DNA from: DASXMR01 sp036495525
GTDB taxonomy: Bacteria; Actinomycetota; Actinomycetes; Streptosporangiales; Streptosporangiaceae
Reading direction: 5' to 3'
Assembly (NCBI GenBank): GCA_036495525.1
Contig: DASXMR010000046.1
Location: forward strand, 1 to 64,000
DNA length: 64,000 nucleotides
Shown: one piece after another, positions 1 through 8,179 of the stretch
Layout of the letters: every line of letters starts with the position of its first letter
How positions within the stretch are numbered: the first letter of the stretch is position 1
Program-made: the position numbers and the translations under genes
The notes under the pieces: generated by a model
What the model was told of the DNA's origin: nothing
The model's database searches: none
Seen by the model: only the letters and a program-made list of their open reading frames with translations

Positions 1-105
1 GATCAGGGCGGCGTCGGATGCGAGGACGAACAGTGCGGGGTAGATGAGGACGCTGAGCGTTACGCCGATGGCCGTAAGTGCGGTGGCGGCCGGCGCCGCG
101 CAGCA
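1..105 (-). pseudogene. Hydrophobic reading-frame fragment without a start
   Basis: Read on the minus strand toward the window edge, this stretch translates to a hydrophobic helix-like segment (ALTAIGVTLSVLIYPALFVL). No start codon precedes it in frame before a stop near 176, and it abuts an oppositely oriented permease fragment. It resembles the first membrane segment of an ABC-2 permease, but that is only an impression. It may be a displaced piece of a membrane protein gene, and the rest lies outside the window. Confidence 0.25.
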
Positions 106-120
106 CGCCGCGTAGCCAGC

Positions 121-651
121 TTGACCGTGGGCTATGGTGCAGCTGCACTGGCCGGGCAGGACGAGGAAGGCACGCTAGCCCTGGTGACGGCGCTGTCGAT
201 CCGCCGCCGCACCATACCGCTGCAGAAAGCCGGGGCGATGGCCACGCAGGCTCTGCTGCTGGCTACCGCGGTGGCGGTCTGCGTACTCGCTGGCCGTGGC
301 TTCGAGCTGAGTATCAGTCCAGCCAGCACGATTGCCGTGTCGGTCGCGGTAGCGCTGATGGGACTGGACTTCGGCATGATCACGATGGCTGCCGGGGCGG
401 TGACGGGCCGGCGCGGCTCGGCCCTCGGTATCGGCGCTGGGCTCGCAGCGGCCTCCTATCTGCTCAGCTCGCTGGCCTCGACGATCTCAGGTATCCGGGC
501 AGGCCGGTACCTCTCACTCTTCTACTGGTCGGTGGGCAACCAGCAGATCAGCCGCGGGCTCAGTGCAGTCGACTTCGCTGTCTTGCTTGTCGTCGGCCTC
601 GCTGTCCTGCTGGCCGCGGTTGCCGCCTTCGGCCGGGCAGATCTCAGCTGA
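121..651 (+). pseudogene. ABC-2 type transporter permease, C-terminal fragment
   Basis: The 176-residue product resembles the C-terminal two thirds of an ABC-2 exporter permease. A segment reading GYGAAALAGQDEEGTLAL matches the cytoplasmic loop after the central helix in this family. It is followed by about four hydrophobic segments (residues 40-60, 68-92, 100-120, 152-170). The family normally has about 250 or more residues, and the expected N-terminal helix is missing. The sequence just upstream codes for hydrophobic residues on the opposite strand instead. The only available start is a weak TTG with no ribosome site. I read it as a 5'-truncated, probably non-functional gene, and no ATPase partner is visible. 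Confidence 0.5.
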
Positions 652-718
652 CGGGCTCATCTGGAGCGGAGGACGCACAGCAGCACCGGGACCGGCGACG
701 TTCCAGTCCCGGGCGACG

Positions 719-1328
719 TCAGCTGTTGGCCCAGCGGTCATCGCCGTTGCGTGACGGCGGTGCCATCCGGGCGTTGCTGTCGAGCCGCCCGTCGTGGTGT
801 GGCGGGGGTGGTGACGGGCGTGTTGTCCGGGCGAGGACGCTGATCCGGTCGCCTGCGGCCAGGATCAGGCCGGGGTCAGGAGCCCGCAGGGTGCGGTGAC
901 GCAGCAGAGAGAGCGGGATGCTGCCGGACGGCCAGCGGAGGCTGCCTAGTGTCAGGCCTGCAGCGCTGGCCTGGTCCAGCATTCGCGTCAGTGCCAGCAG
1001 TTCGGCGTATCGGCCGGTGAAGTCAGCCGCGGCGGCGGGCAGCTGCCGTGGCACCGTCGTCGCCGCGCCATTCCGGGTTGTTGGCTCTGCGACGAGCAGC
1101 TCCCCGGAGCTGGTCGGCCGAGATCTTCAGGCCCTTGGCGAGCCTGGGCTGTATCGACGGCAGCGGCTGTGTCTCGCCGCGTTCCCAACGCACTACGGTG
1201 GTGCGCTCGACGCTGAGCTTTTCTGCGAGTTGTTCCTGGGTCATGCCCAGCGCCTGGCGGCGGGCCAGCCGCCCCCGCCTCGCCGCCTTCGTTACTGCTC
1301 CGTCCGGCATCGCCAGTGTCCCCGTCAT
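719..1328 (-). pseudogene. Broken XRE-type regulator (HTH/NB-ARC start) joined to an RCK-C-like tail
   Basis: The first frame (1328 down to about 1070) encodes a clear XRE helix-turn-helix, with LARRQALGMTQEQLAEKLSV followed by ERTTVVRWERGE. The next recognisable part is in another frame, with VPRQLPAAAADFTGR from about 1057. That wording typically opens the NB-ARC ATPase part of large actinobacterial HTH regulators. After about 30 residues the resemblance changes to a TrkA/RCK C-terminal domain (GSIPLSLL, then LAAGDRISVLART), and the frame stops at 719. A frameshift plus a deletion fusion explains this best. No Walker A motif remains. Confidence 0.55.
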
Positions 1329-1964
1329 TCCGAAATCACCACCGTAGTCCGTTTTGGCAGGCGACGCCGTTGTGCAGCTTGCAGCGTTATCGACAAAAAT
1401 GAATCACTGACCGTGGTCTAGGTCAGCCGACCTTCTGTGGCATTCAGAGCAACGTTCACGTTCTGACCGCGCCGGCCAGCGATCTGTGCGTTTTTCCTTG
1501 CCCGGTGTGGCTTCGGGCCTGGCTATGTGGCTGGGCGTGGCTCGCAAGCCAACGCCGTGAGCCAAGCCAGATCGCTCCTGCCGCGCCGCAGGGCGCCAAC
1601 GTTGCTCGCCAGCCGCTTGCCTGCCTCATTCATGCGTCAATCGTGCGCTGGTAATGGCAGCGCGTGACTGATTTAGTTCTTGGTCTGGGACGGCCTCGAT
1701 GCTCGCCATCGCGGGCAGGCGGCAGGCGAGACAGCCGGAAACGACGTCCATGAACGTGTCGGGCGATCGTGCCCGTAGGAAGCATCTGTCGCTGGGCCCG
1801 GCTCAGGCCGTCCGTGATAGGACGTAAAGGACGAGATGAAGGATCGCATCGTTTATCGCGGCGCTCGTGACCGCTCTAGCAGCGGTTCCGGCGGTATACG
1901 CAAGCCGGGTCGCAGGCGGCCGCAGGGCAGCCGCAGTCAGCCTCGACGCGTAAAGCTGTCAGCA
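1329..1964. other. Intergenic stretch without a convincing gene
   Basis: No reading frame here looks coding on either strand. The stretch separates the divergent broken HTH gene from a lipoprotein gene. Its one notable structure is a long imperfect palindrome, listed separately. Reading frames continue upstream of the chosen lipoprotein start at 1965, but their translation is Arg/Ser-rich and does not look like protein. Confidence 0.6.
1447..1607. repeat. 161-bp imperfect palindrome, MITE-like
   Basis: The outer arms GAGCAACGTT (1447-1456) and AACGTTGCTC (1598-1607) are perfect inverted repeats of 10 bp. A second pair, GCGATCTG (1479-1486) and CAGATCGC (1568-1575), has exactly the same centre at 1527. 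Partial complementarity continues inward (TGGCTT against AAGCCA). Concentric arms without an internal gene fit a miniature inverted-repeat element or a long structured RNA. I saw no clean target-site duplication. Confidence 0.45.
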
Positions 1965-2756
1965 ATGTCACGTCACGAGAGCGAGAGTCTGTCGGCAAAG
2001 CGTACGCTGGCATGCTGGCCAAGGCGACACTGCTCCGCAGCCATCCTGGCAGCTGCCGCATTCGTCATCGCGGGATGCGCGCAGAGCAGCCAGACGACGC
2101 AGAACCAGCCAACTCCGTCTGCGTCCCCGTCTCGTTCCGGGGCCTTCGGCGGGCGAACTCCCACCGGGGTAGACCTTGGCCACTTGCTGGCGCATGCCCA
2201 CCTGCCGACTGGTTGGCTGCCGCTGACTGGAGCCGGCCCTCAGGTGCTGGACAGCGGGCCGTCCCTGCGCCAGGTCTACGGGCCGCAACCCGACGACGAC
2301 GGCTGTCTGAACGTGAACTCTTCCGCCCAGGTGCTGTACTTCACCGACTGGTGGTCGGTGTCGGACGCGACCCTCCACGCCCAGGGCCGGCAGAGGGCCG
2401 GTGACATTGACATGCCGATCATGGACCTGACTGTCGCGGCCTTCCGGCCAGCCGATGATGTTGCCCGGACTCTGTCGAAGGCCTCCAGAGTGGCAGCCAC
2501 TTGTGCGTCGTTTACGGACCACGGCGAGAAAGTCGTGGTCCATTCGGCGCTAGTCAAGCACCTTGGCAGCCGTGGCCTTTACATAGAGTCGACCGAGAAA
2601 TCAAGTGACGGACCGATCGTCGCTCAGGTGGTGCTGGCTCAAGTCGGCGGCTACGTGGTCGGAGCCGACACTAACAACGCGACCAGCTCTAATATCAGCA
2701 AGGCCGCGATGGAGAGAATGGTCTCGTGGCTAGCGCGGCAGCTCCGGTCCAGCTAA
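1965..2756 (+). CDS. Putative lipoprotein, function unknown
   Basis: The product has about 263 residues. A basic N-terminus and a hydrophobic stretch end in a lipobox (FVIAGC, Cys near residue 37). A Ser/Thr/Pro/Gln linker follows, then a soluble domain of about 190 residues. This predicts lipid anchoring on the outer face of the membrane. I do not recognise the domain. A longer frame extends upstream to 1836, but its Arg/Ser-rich translation is not signal-like, so the ATG at 1965 is preferred. No good ribosome site precedes it. The next gene, 91 bp downstream on the same strand, is also a lipoprotein, so the pair may be co-transcribed. Confidence 0.65.
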   Translation: MSRHESESLSAKRTLACWPRRHCSAAILAAAAFVIAGCAQSSQTTQNQPTPSASPSRSGAFGGRTPTGVDLGHLLAHAHLPTGWLPLTGAGPQVLDSGPSLRQVYGPQPDDDGCLNVNSSAQVLYFTDWWSVSDATLHAQGRQRAGDIDMPIMDLTVAAFRPADDVARTLSKASRVAATCASFTDHGEKVVVHSALVKHLGSRGLYIESTEKSSDGPIVAQVVLAQVGGYVVGADTNNATSSNISKAAMERMVSWLARQLRSS

Positions 2757-2847
2757 TCCGGTGGACTGGCCCGTTATCTGGCTCCGCTGGCACATGCAAC
2801 GTTGCGCACATGCATTCAGCCGCGGGGAAATGGATTGGAGAGCGAGC

Positions 2848-3594
2848 GTGACTGATCACAGTGGCTCGGAGGCGCCCCGGCCGGCGTCCCCTTGGCGGGG
2901 CCGCAGGCAGCCCTGGGTCTTGGCGGGCGTCCGAGGAGGAGTCGCTGGCAGCGTCGTGGTGGTTCTGATAGTTGGCCTTGCCGCGTGCGGGAGTTCGGGC
3001 ACAGCGCACGGGCGCAGCTCTGCGGGCCCGAGGCCGTCGGGCGGTTCAGGAGCGCAGCGCAGCAGCGTATCGGGTCCGTCGGCATGCGCAACGAAGGGCC
3101 AGCCGGCCGCACGCAGCGGCCCGTGGAAGCTGGTCAAGCCCAAGGCGCTCTGCGGGCTGCCGCCGGACAACTCACCAGCAGATGTTGTTGCATCCCAGGA
3201 GGAGCTTAGCTCTACAAAGCTTGTCTTCAGTCCTGTGTCCGGCCAGGCGAACCCCGGTATCGAGATATCCGGCTTCGCAGCCGGATATCAGACACCCTCG
3301 TCATACAATTTCTTGCGCTTCGTCGACGTGGTCGCTTTCAGCGGGAGGTTCAAACCGCGGGTGGCTGTGCGCGAACTAGCACAATTGGACTCAGGCTCCT
3401 TCCACACCGTGCCCCCCGGACCGCACGGCGGCCTGATGGAATGCAAGCCGGTTTATAACAATCAGGAGTGCATATTCGGCACCTCCACGACGCTAGGGCA
3501 GTTTACGATTGCTGACACGCTCAAAGAGCTGACCGGCGCGAACACCCCGGTGAACGCGATCAGAATCCGCGATGCCCTGGAGGTTGGAGGCTAA
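2848..3594 (+). CDS. Putative lipoprotein, function unknown
   Basis: The 248-residue product starts at a GTG preceded by GGAG at 7 bp. In-frame ATGs upstream (2761, 2830) lack ribosome sites. A Pro/Arg-rich N-terminus is followed by a membrane segment (GSVVVVLIVGLAAC) whose Cys sits in a lipobox. A Ser/Gly linker and a domain of about 160 residues with several cysteines follow (SACAT, KALCGL, LMECK, NQECIF), which may form disulfides outside the cell. No family is recognised. Its neighbour upstream is a different lipoprotein with the same layout. Confidence 0.65.
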   Translation: MTDHSGSEAPRPASPWRGRRQPWVLAGVRGGVAGSVVVVLIVGLAACGSSGTAHGRSSAGPRPSGGSGAQRSSVSGPSACATKGQPAARSGPWKLVKPKALCGLPPDNSPADVVASQEELSSTKLVFSPVSGQANPGIEISGFAAGYQTPSSYNFLRFVDVVAFSGRFKPRVAVRELAQLDSGSFHTVPPGPHGGLMECKPVYNNQECIFGTSTTLGQFTIADTLKELTGANTPVNAIRIRDALEVGG

Positions 3595-4049
3595 CGGGTT
3601 CTGCTCGCCTGCTTCTGCTACTCGCTGATCCATTCCATCGCGGCAACCAACCGCCACGCCCATCGGCTAATGACGATCTTGCCGGTTGCCTGAGGCGATA
3701 ACGCGCACGCTAGGCGGTGCGATGAGGAGCGCGATAGCACGCCACGTGTGCGCCGTGCTCACCGGCAGCAGGCCGCGGGCGAGCGCCGGCGCCGCGCCCT
3801 GCCCGCCAGCGCAGAAGCCAAGATGATGCCGGCCCGGAGCTGATGGATGTCGACACCCGTCGGTCACAGCCCGAATCCCGGTTCGATCCATCCAGCCGCG
3901 TCCGGTAAGCCTGAGCGTCCCCCGGCGGGCCAGCGGGACTAGCGCGGGCGGGCGGCGCAAGCGATTTGCCGGAGATCAGCCGCCCGCTCTTTCGACGTGA
4001 TCTTGTACTGGCACTGCTGGTACTCAGCGCCGTGGTCGACTGTCGTCCT
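3595..4049. other. Intergenic stretch, no gene seen
   Basis: This 455-bp gap lies between convergent lipoprotein genes. A 97-codon minus frame at 3667-3960 has no ribosome site, an Arg/Pro-rich composition and no recognisable motif. I see no strong hairpin and no RNA gene. Confidence 0.55.
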
Positions 4050-4817
4050 TCAGCCGTGCAGCGAGCTGAGGTCGACCGCGTGCGGCGGGGCGGCGATGTC
4101 CACCGGTGAGCCTGAGTACCGGAAATGCAGCGCGCCGTGTGATCCTTGCCTGATCTCAAGCGGGTAGGGTCGGCCTGTGGTGGCGATGTAGATGGCCGTG
4201 CGGCCATGAGAAAGCTCAATTGCCGGCTGGCCGTCGACCGTCGTCTTCGCCCTCTTGACGTGCGCACTAGCGCTTTTCGGCGATTTCAGGCTCTGCCGGT
4301 TCAGCAGCTTGATGAAGGACTTCGCGTTGGCGAAGGGGAAGCCGGAGAGCTGGCGGACCGGGATGATCACCCAACGATTGCCGATCAGCGATGCCAGTCC
4401 GGCGCCCCCGACCTGCCGCCACAGCGTCCTGCTGCGGGCGTAGAACTTCCGGTGGGTCACGACCATGTCGACCGTCGCGAGGCTGGCGCCCTTGAATGGC
4501 GCCGTCATCGTGCCGCGCATTCCGGTCGGCCCCATGGTGACGTCGAGCTTGAACCGGGCGCCGGAGTCGCGGAAGCTGCCGTACACCCGCACTGATTTCG
4601 CTGATTCAAGCGTCTTGAACGCGGTCTTAACGATCTTCGCCGTGGGCTTGGCCGCGATCCCGTTGCTGGCCGCCGTCGTTGGCGTCACGGCGCCGGGACC
4701 GCTGAGACCAGGCGTGTTACCAGCACACGCGCTTGTCATGATGGCCAGCCCCGCGCACACAGCTGCGATACCTACCAGTCGGCCGCGCATTGTCGTCTCG
4801 ACCCGCCGAATGGTCAT
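4050..4817 (-). CDS. LppX/LprAFG-like lipoprotein
   Basis: The 255-residue product has a signal with a lipobox (LAIMTSAC), a Thr/Ala linker and a domain of about 200 residues. Motifs such as SVRVYGSFRDSG near the start and later the paired KFYARS and WVIIPV resemble the mycobacterial LppX/LprAFG lipoprotein fold, which binds or carries lipids at the envelope. The ATG at 4817 has GGAG seven bases upstream. An inner ATG at 4790 (MRGRLVG) is also possible. The gene is unlinked to any transporter here. The family assignment is by overall pattern, not by catalytic residues. Confidence 0.6.
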   Translation of the reverse strand: MTIRRVETTMRGRLVGIAAVCAGLAIMTSACAGNTPGLSGPGAVTPTTAASNGIAAKPTAKIVKTAFKTLESAKSVRVYGSFRDSGARFKLDVTMGPTGMRGTMTAPFKGASLATVDMVVTHRKFYARSRTLWRQVGGAGLASLIGNRWVIIPVRQLSGFPFANAKSFIKLLNRQSLKSPKSASAHVKRAKTTVDGQPAIELSHGRTAIYIATTGRPYPLEIRQGSHGALHFRYSGSPVDIAAPPHAVDLSSLHG

Positions 4818-5041
4818 CGTCCCGCTCCGTGGTCTGGATTGGCGTCCGCAACAACCGCTGGCGACGCTACGGTCAGACCGCGGCGGATGCGGCGAACCGG
4901 GCAATTCGAAATCCGTTCGTTATACGCGCATGGCTCGAACACCCGCGCCGCCCGGCCGGGACCGTGCCTGATTGACTGCCATGTCCTTTCTGTCTCCTCA
5001 TCCGGTATCCGCTGCCGGTCCAGGACCGGTATGGGTGATCA

Positions 5042-5662
5042 CTAGTGGCGTCGGCTGGAGGCGGGGGCCTTGTTTCCGGCGGCGCCTGAGGTGGCCTTGG
5101 CCGCCTTCCTGGTCGGCTCGGCCAGCTCGCAGAGGCCGTCAGAGCCGATACCCAGGCCGATGTTGGTCATGTTGTTCAGGTGCTCGCTGGCAACCAGCCA
5201 GACGACGTCGCAGATCTCGCGCTCGCTGTAGTACCGCGTCAGGCGCGCGAACGTGGACGGCTGGACCTGCTTGTCGCGGGTGAGCTCGGTGGCGTAGTCC
5301 AGGGCGGCGCGCTGTTTGTCGGTGAACAGCGGGCTGGTCCGGTACACCGGCAGCGCGTCCAGCCGCGCCAGGTCGTCGGGCGCCCTGGTCATGACGTACC
5401 AGCGGGACGCGTCCATGCAGAACAGGCACATGTTGGTGCTAGCGACCTGCTCGCGGATGAGCACCGCGGTCTGCGATCGCAGCTGGAGCTTCTTATCGAG
5501 TGCGCTCATCTTGTAGTAGTAGTTCATGAACGCCGTCGGCATGCGCGCGGCGAATACCCGCATCGGCATCATCACCTTGCCGAGCTGGCGGCGGACGAAG
5601 AAGAACGCCAGCCTCAGGAACAGGCTCCGCGGCTTGTCGATCGGGCCAAGGTATGCGTCCAT
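5042..5662 (-). CDS. Carboxymuconolactone decarboxylase / AhpD-fold protein
   Basis: The 206-residue product carries an AhpD-like motif, REQVASTNMCLFCMDAS, with Cys79 and Cys82 spaced CxxC, inside an all-helical CMD fold. The C-terminal 20 residues are a Lys/Ala/Ser-rich tail. The ATG at 5662 has a strong site (GGAGGA) 5-6 bp upstream; a much longer frame continues upstream but is not coding. CMD proteins are typical single targets of ECF41 sigma factors, and a ruined ECF41 gene is divergent from it across 70 bp. I infer it was the target of that sigma factor. The actual substrate is unknown. Confidence 0.8.
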   Translation of the reverse strand: MDAYLGPIDKPRSLFLRLAFFFVRRQLGKVMMPMRVFAARMPTAFMNYYYKMSALDKKLQLRSQTAVLIREQVASTNMCLFCMDASRWYVMTRAPDDLARLDALPVYRTSPLFTDKQRAALDYATELTRDKQVQPSTFARLTRYYSEREICDVVWLVASEHLNNMTNIGLGIGSDGLCELAEPTRKAAKATSGAAGNKAPASSRRH

Positions 5663-5672
5663 CTTGTTCCTC

Positions 5673-5716
5673 CGTGTCACGTCGGCCGGCTTTGCCGGGT
5701 CACCATCTATGACACG
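5673..5716. promoter_or_regulatory. Inverted repeat between the CMD gene and the ECF41 remnant
   Basis: CGTGTCA (5673-5679) and TGACACG (5710-5716) are perfect inverted arms, so each divergent gene has a TGTCA box pointing toward it. ECF41 promoters are reported to carry a TGTCACA -35 box. On the plus strand TGTCACG is followed after 16 bp by GGTC, one mismatch from the reported CGTC -10 box. On the minus strand no matching -10 is evident. The promoter role is inferred. Confidence 0.4.
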
Positions 5717-5732
5717 CGGTGGGAGGGGCAAT

Positions 5733-6160
5733 GTGACGATGCGGCGGCAGACCGAAGAGAACACCTGGCTGGCGGGAGTTTCGAGGAGCACCGGGCTCAT
5801 CTGCGGGTGGTGGCCTAGTGGATGCTCGGCTCGCTGCCTGACGCCGACGACGCGGTCCAGGATGCGTGGGTCCGGTTCAGCCGTTCGCATACCGCCCTGG
5901 TGCAGAACCCGGGCGGTTACCTGACCACCATCGTCGCCCGGATCTGCCTGAACACGCTGCGCGCACGTAAGACCCGGCGCGAAGACCCGGTAGGCGTGCA
6001 CGTGCCCGACCCCGTCGTCACCGGCGAGCATGGTGCCGACCCGGCGACCAGGGCGCCGCTGGCTCACGCGGTCGGCTTGGCGCTGGTCGTGGTGCTCGGC
6101 ACTTTGGCACCGGGCCGAGCGACTGGCGTTCGTGCTCCAACCTCGACGCGACATCCAAGG
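5733..6160 (+). pseudogene. ECF41-family sigma factor, broken
   Basis: Conserved ECF41 wording is present but scattered over frames. The start MRRQTEENTWLAG (from GTG 5733, with GGAGG upstream) is in one frame. FEEHRAHLRVVA lies in the next frame and ends at a TAG (5816-5818) where the family has Tyr. MLGSLPDADDAVQDAW and NPGGYLTTIVARICLNTLRA then continue in that second frame. AERLAFVL appears after a further frame change near 6112. The rest of region 4 and the SnoaL-like C-terminal domain are missing. At least two frameshifts, a nonsense codon and a 3' deletion make this a non-functional relic. Confidence 0.75.
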
Positions 6161-6268
6161 AAAGACCGGCAGAACGTCTAGGTCACGCGGGGCACTTCGC
6201 GAGGAGCGGGCAGTTCCGGTGGCCAGTAAGATCACCCTCTCCTGGCGCGTGTCCCGGGAGCGTTCCAT

Positions 6269-6750
6269 GAACATCGACCCTGCGCTCGGGAGGCTCACCA
6301 GCGGACAGTTCCGCCGCTTGTTTCCTGCGCTCGGCAGGCTGGTCTGGCTCGACACCCCGCAGCAACGCCTGCCGCGACACCAGTGAGCCAGGCGCTCGTG
6401 ACGGCCATCGAGCAGTGGACGAGCGGCGACTTCGCCTGGACGGACCGGGCTGACGTCGGCGAGCAAGCTCGGCTGCTTCTTGCCGGCCTCCTGGGGGTGG
6501 CACCGTCCACGGTCGCCTTGCTGGCATCAACGGGCGAGGCCCGCAGTTCGGATACCAGGCGCTAGACCCCGACGGCCGCAGCCAGATCGTCACCGTCGAA
6601 GTGCCTAACCCGGGCAAGCTAGGGGCGTCGCTTCGCGAGCACCGGATCCGGTGCCTTACTACGGTCGGCCGTATGCGGGTGGGATTTCACTACTTCAACA
6701 ACGCCAACGACCTCGAGGCAGTCGTGCCGGCGTTGAAGGACGGGCGGTGA
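6269..6750 (+). pseudogene. Class-V aminotransferase (cysteine desulfurase-like), broken
   Basis: The N-terminal part reads FPALGRLVWLDTP, then ALVTAIEQWTSGDFAWTD and LLGVAPSTVALL in successive frames up to about 6530. This matches the start of selenocysteine lyase/cysteine desulfurase-like PLP enzymes. The text then jumps directly to the C-terminal end, EVPNPGKLGASLREHRIR and VGFHYFNNANDLEAVVPAL, closing at the TGA 6748-6750. The central PLP-binding domain with its lysine (about 250 residues) is deleted, and frames shift at least twice. It lies directly after the sigma-factor relic. Confidence 0.7.
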
Positions 6751-6882
6751 ACTGGTGGCTGTTAGGAGCCCTATGCCCCTGCTCACCGCCATTGCTGCTC
6801 GATTAGAACCGAATCGGTTGCGGATCCAAGTCTCGAGTCGGAAAGTTAGGTCGGGGTTGCTGGGACGAGAGAAGGGACACGA

Positions 6883-8097
6883 ATGAACAGGCTATTCAAC
6901 AGGCGGCGCGGCCTGCGCGCGACCCTGGCCCTCATTGCGGCGAGTGCTGCGGCCCTGGCAGCGCCTGGCGGATCGGCGCTGGCGGCGACGCAGTCCGTCC
7001 CGCAAGCAGCAGCCGCCTGCGTCTCGAAGGCCAGCACTCCTGTCCGGATGGGGCACATCAGCGGCATCCTCGGCGCGGTGCCGGGTAGCGCGGCCTGTCA
7101 GGCTGCCAATGCCGGCAACGTGGTACCCAACGCCGGCGATACCGCCATGGGGGATCCGCCATTGATCTGGCATGGCGGGGCGGTTATGGGGACGGCCGAG
7201 ACCGGCCCCCTAGTCATCACGCCCATTTTCTGGACCCCGGCTGGCCACCCGATGGACCCCGCTTACACCAGCCTCCTGACCCAGTATCTCAATGACGTCG
7301 CCGCCGCGAGCGGCAGCGCAAGCAACGTGTTCTCGATCCTGCCCGAGTATTTCGGGTCCGACGGATCGATCCGCTACGACATCCAGCTGGGCAACCCGAT
7401 CACCGACACCAACCCGCTGCCCGCAGACGGTTGTACGCTCAACCACAAGGACACCACAGCGATCTACGCCGACGGCTCTGGCTACGACGCCTGCATCGAC
7501 GATGCCCAGGTCCAGGCCCAGGCCAACAGCGTCGTCGCCGGCCAGCACCTTCCGGTCAATCTCTCCCACATCTACGTGATGCTCCTGCCCAAGCACGTCG
7601 AGGCCTGCTTCAACCCTGGTCCCACAACCAACACGCAGAAGGGCCAGCAAGGCTGCACGATCAACTACCAGCCCAGCGCCGCGTTCTGCGCTTACCACAG
7701 CCAGGCTCCGAACGGCCTCGAGTACGCGAACATGCCCTTCCCGATTTACCTGTCGGCTACCGGCTTCACTTGCGGCAGCAATGCCCGGATAGCTTTCCCC
7801 GGCGTCATCGAGACGCCGAACAACAACCCCGATGCCGACACCGAGATCAGCCCTACGAGCCACGAAGTCAATGAGCTGATCACCAACCCGGACAACAACG
7901 GCGCCACTGCCTCAGGCTGGTTTGACGTCGTCGGCTTCGAGAACGGCGACGAGTGCGCCTTCACCTTCGGCCCGGTCCAGGGCGCGCCTGGCCAGTTCTT
8001 CAACCAAGTCATCAATGGGCACCACTACCTGACCCAGGAGGAGTTCAGCAATAGCAGCTTCTTCGCCAGCGGCGGCGGATGCTTGCAGCACCCGTGA
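6883..8097 (+). CDS. Secreted EXORDIUM/Phi-1-like protein
   Basis: The 404-residue product begins with a Sec-type signal (residues 1-35, basic start, Ala-rich core, AxA cleavage region). The mature part has a motif SHEVNELITNP followed by GWFDVVGFENGDECAF near residues 325-365. This resembles the SHE-x-E-x-x-TDP and ENaDxC signature of the plant phosphate-induced/EXORDIUM family and its bacterial secreted relatives. Conserved His/Glu could bind a metal, but no enzymatic role is established. Several Cys pairs suit an extracellular fold. The ATG has AAGGGA upstream, and a strong hairpin follows the gene. It is the only intact larger gene in this decayed region. Confidence 0.6.
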   Translation: MNRLFNRRRGLRATLALIAASAAALAAPGGSALAATQSVPQAAAACVSKASTPVRMGHISGILGAVPGSAACQAANAGNVVPNAGDTAMGDPPLIWHGGAVMGTAETGPLVITPIFWTPAGHPMDPAYTSLLTQYLNDVAAASGSASNVFSILPEYFGSDGSIRYDIQLGNPITDTNPLPADGCTLNHKDTTAIYADGSGYDACIDDAQVQAQANSVVAGQHLPVNLSHIYVMLLPKHVEACFNPGPTTNTQKGQQGCTINYQPSAAFCAYHSQAPNGLEYANMPFPIYLSATGFTCGSNARIAFPGVIETPNNNPDADTEISPTSHEVNELITNPDNNGATASGWFDVVGFENGDECAFTFGPVQGAPGQFFNQVINGHHYLTQEEFSNSSFFASGGGCLQHP

Positions 8098-8140
8098 GCC
8101 CGGCCGAGACGTGATCGCGTCTCTGCACAGAAGAGCATTA

Positions 8141-8179
8141 GCGGCGGTGGCCCCGGACCGCGTCCGGGGCCACTGCCGT
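8141..8179 (+). terminator. Hairpin terminator after the secreted protein gene
   Basis: GTGGCCCCGGAC (8147-8158) and GTCCGGGGCCAC (8162-8173) form a perfect 12-bp stem with a 3-nt loop. The stem extends to about 18 bp if G-T pairs are allowed. No T-run follows, as is common in actinobacteria. Confidence 0.7.

Noticed and set aside
3875..3900. GGTTCGATCC, similar to a tRNA T-loop, as a possible att relic
   Set aside because: The flanking bases do not form a T-stem and no acceptor arm matches, so it is chance similarity.
3667..3960. Possible 97-residue minus-strand protein
   Set aside because: No ribosome site, no motif, Arg/Pro-rich; the stretch looks non-coding.
5013..5030. CCGGTCC-A-GGACCGG palindrome downstream of the CMD gene as a terminator
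   Set aside because: The one-base centre cannot form an RNA loop without losing pairs, and no T-run follows.
5180..5818. Plus-strand frame opposite the CMD gene
   Set aside because: Only its last 12 or so residues (FEEHRAHLRVVA) are meaningful, as part of the broken sigma factor; the rest is antisense to the CMD gene.
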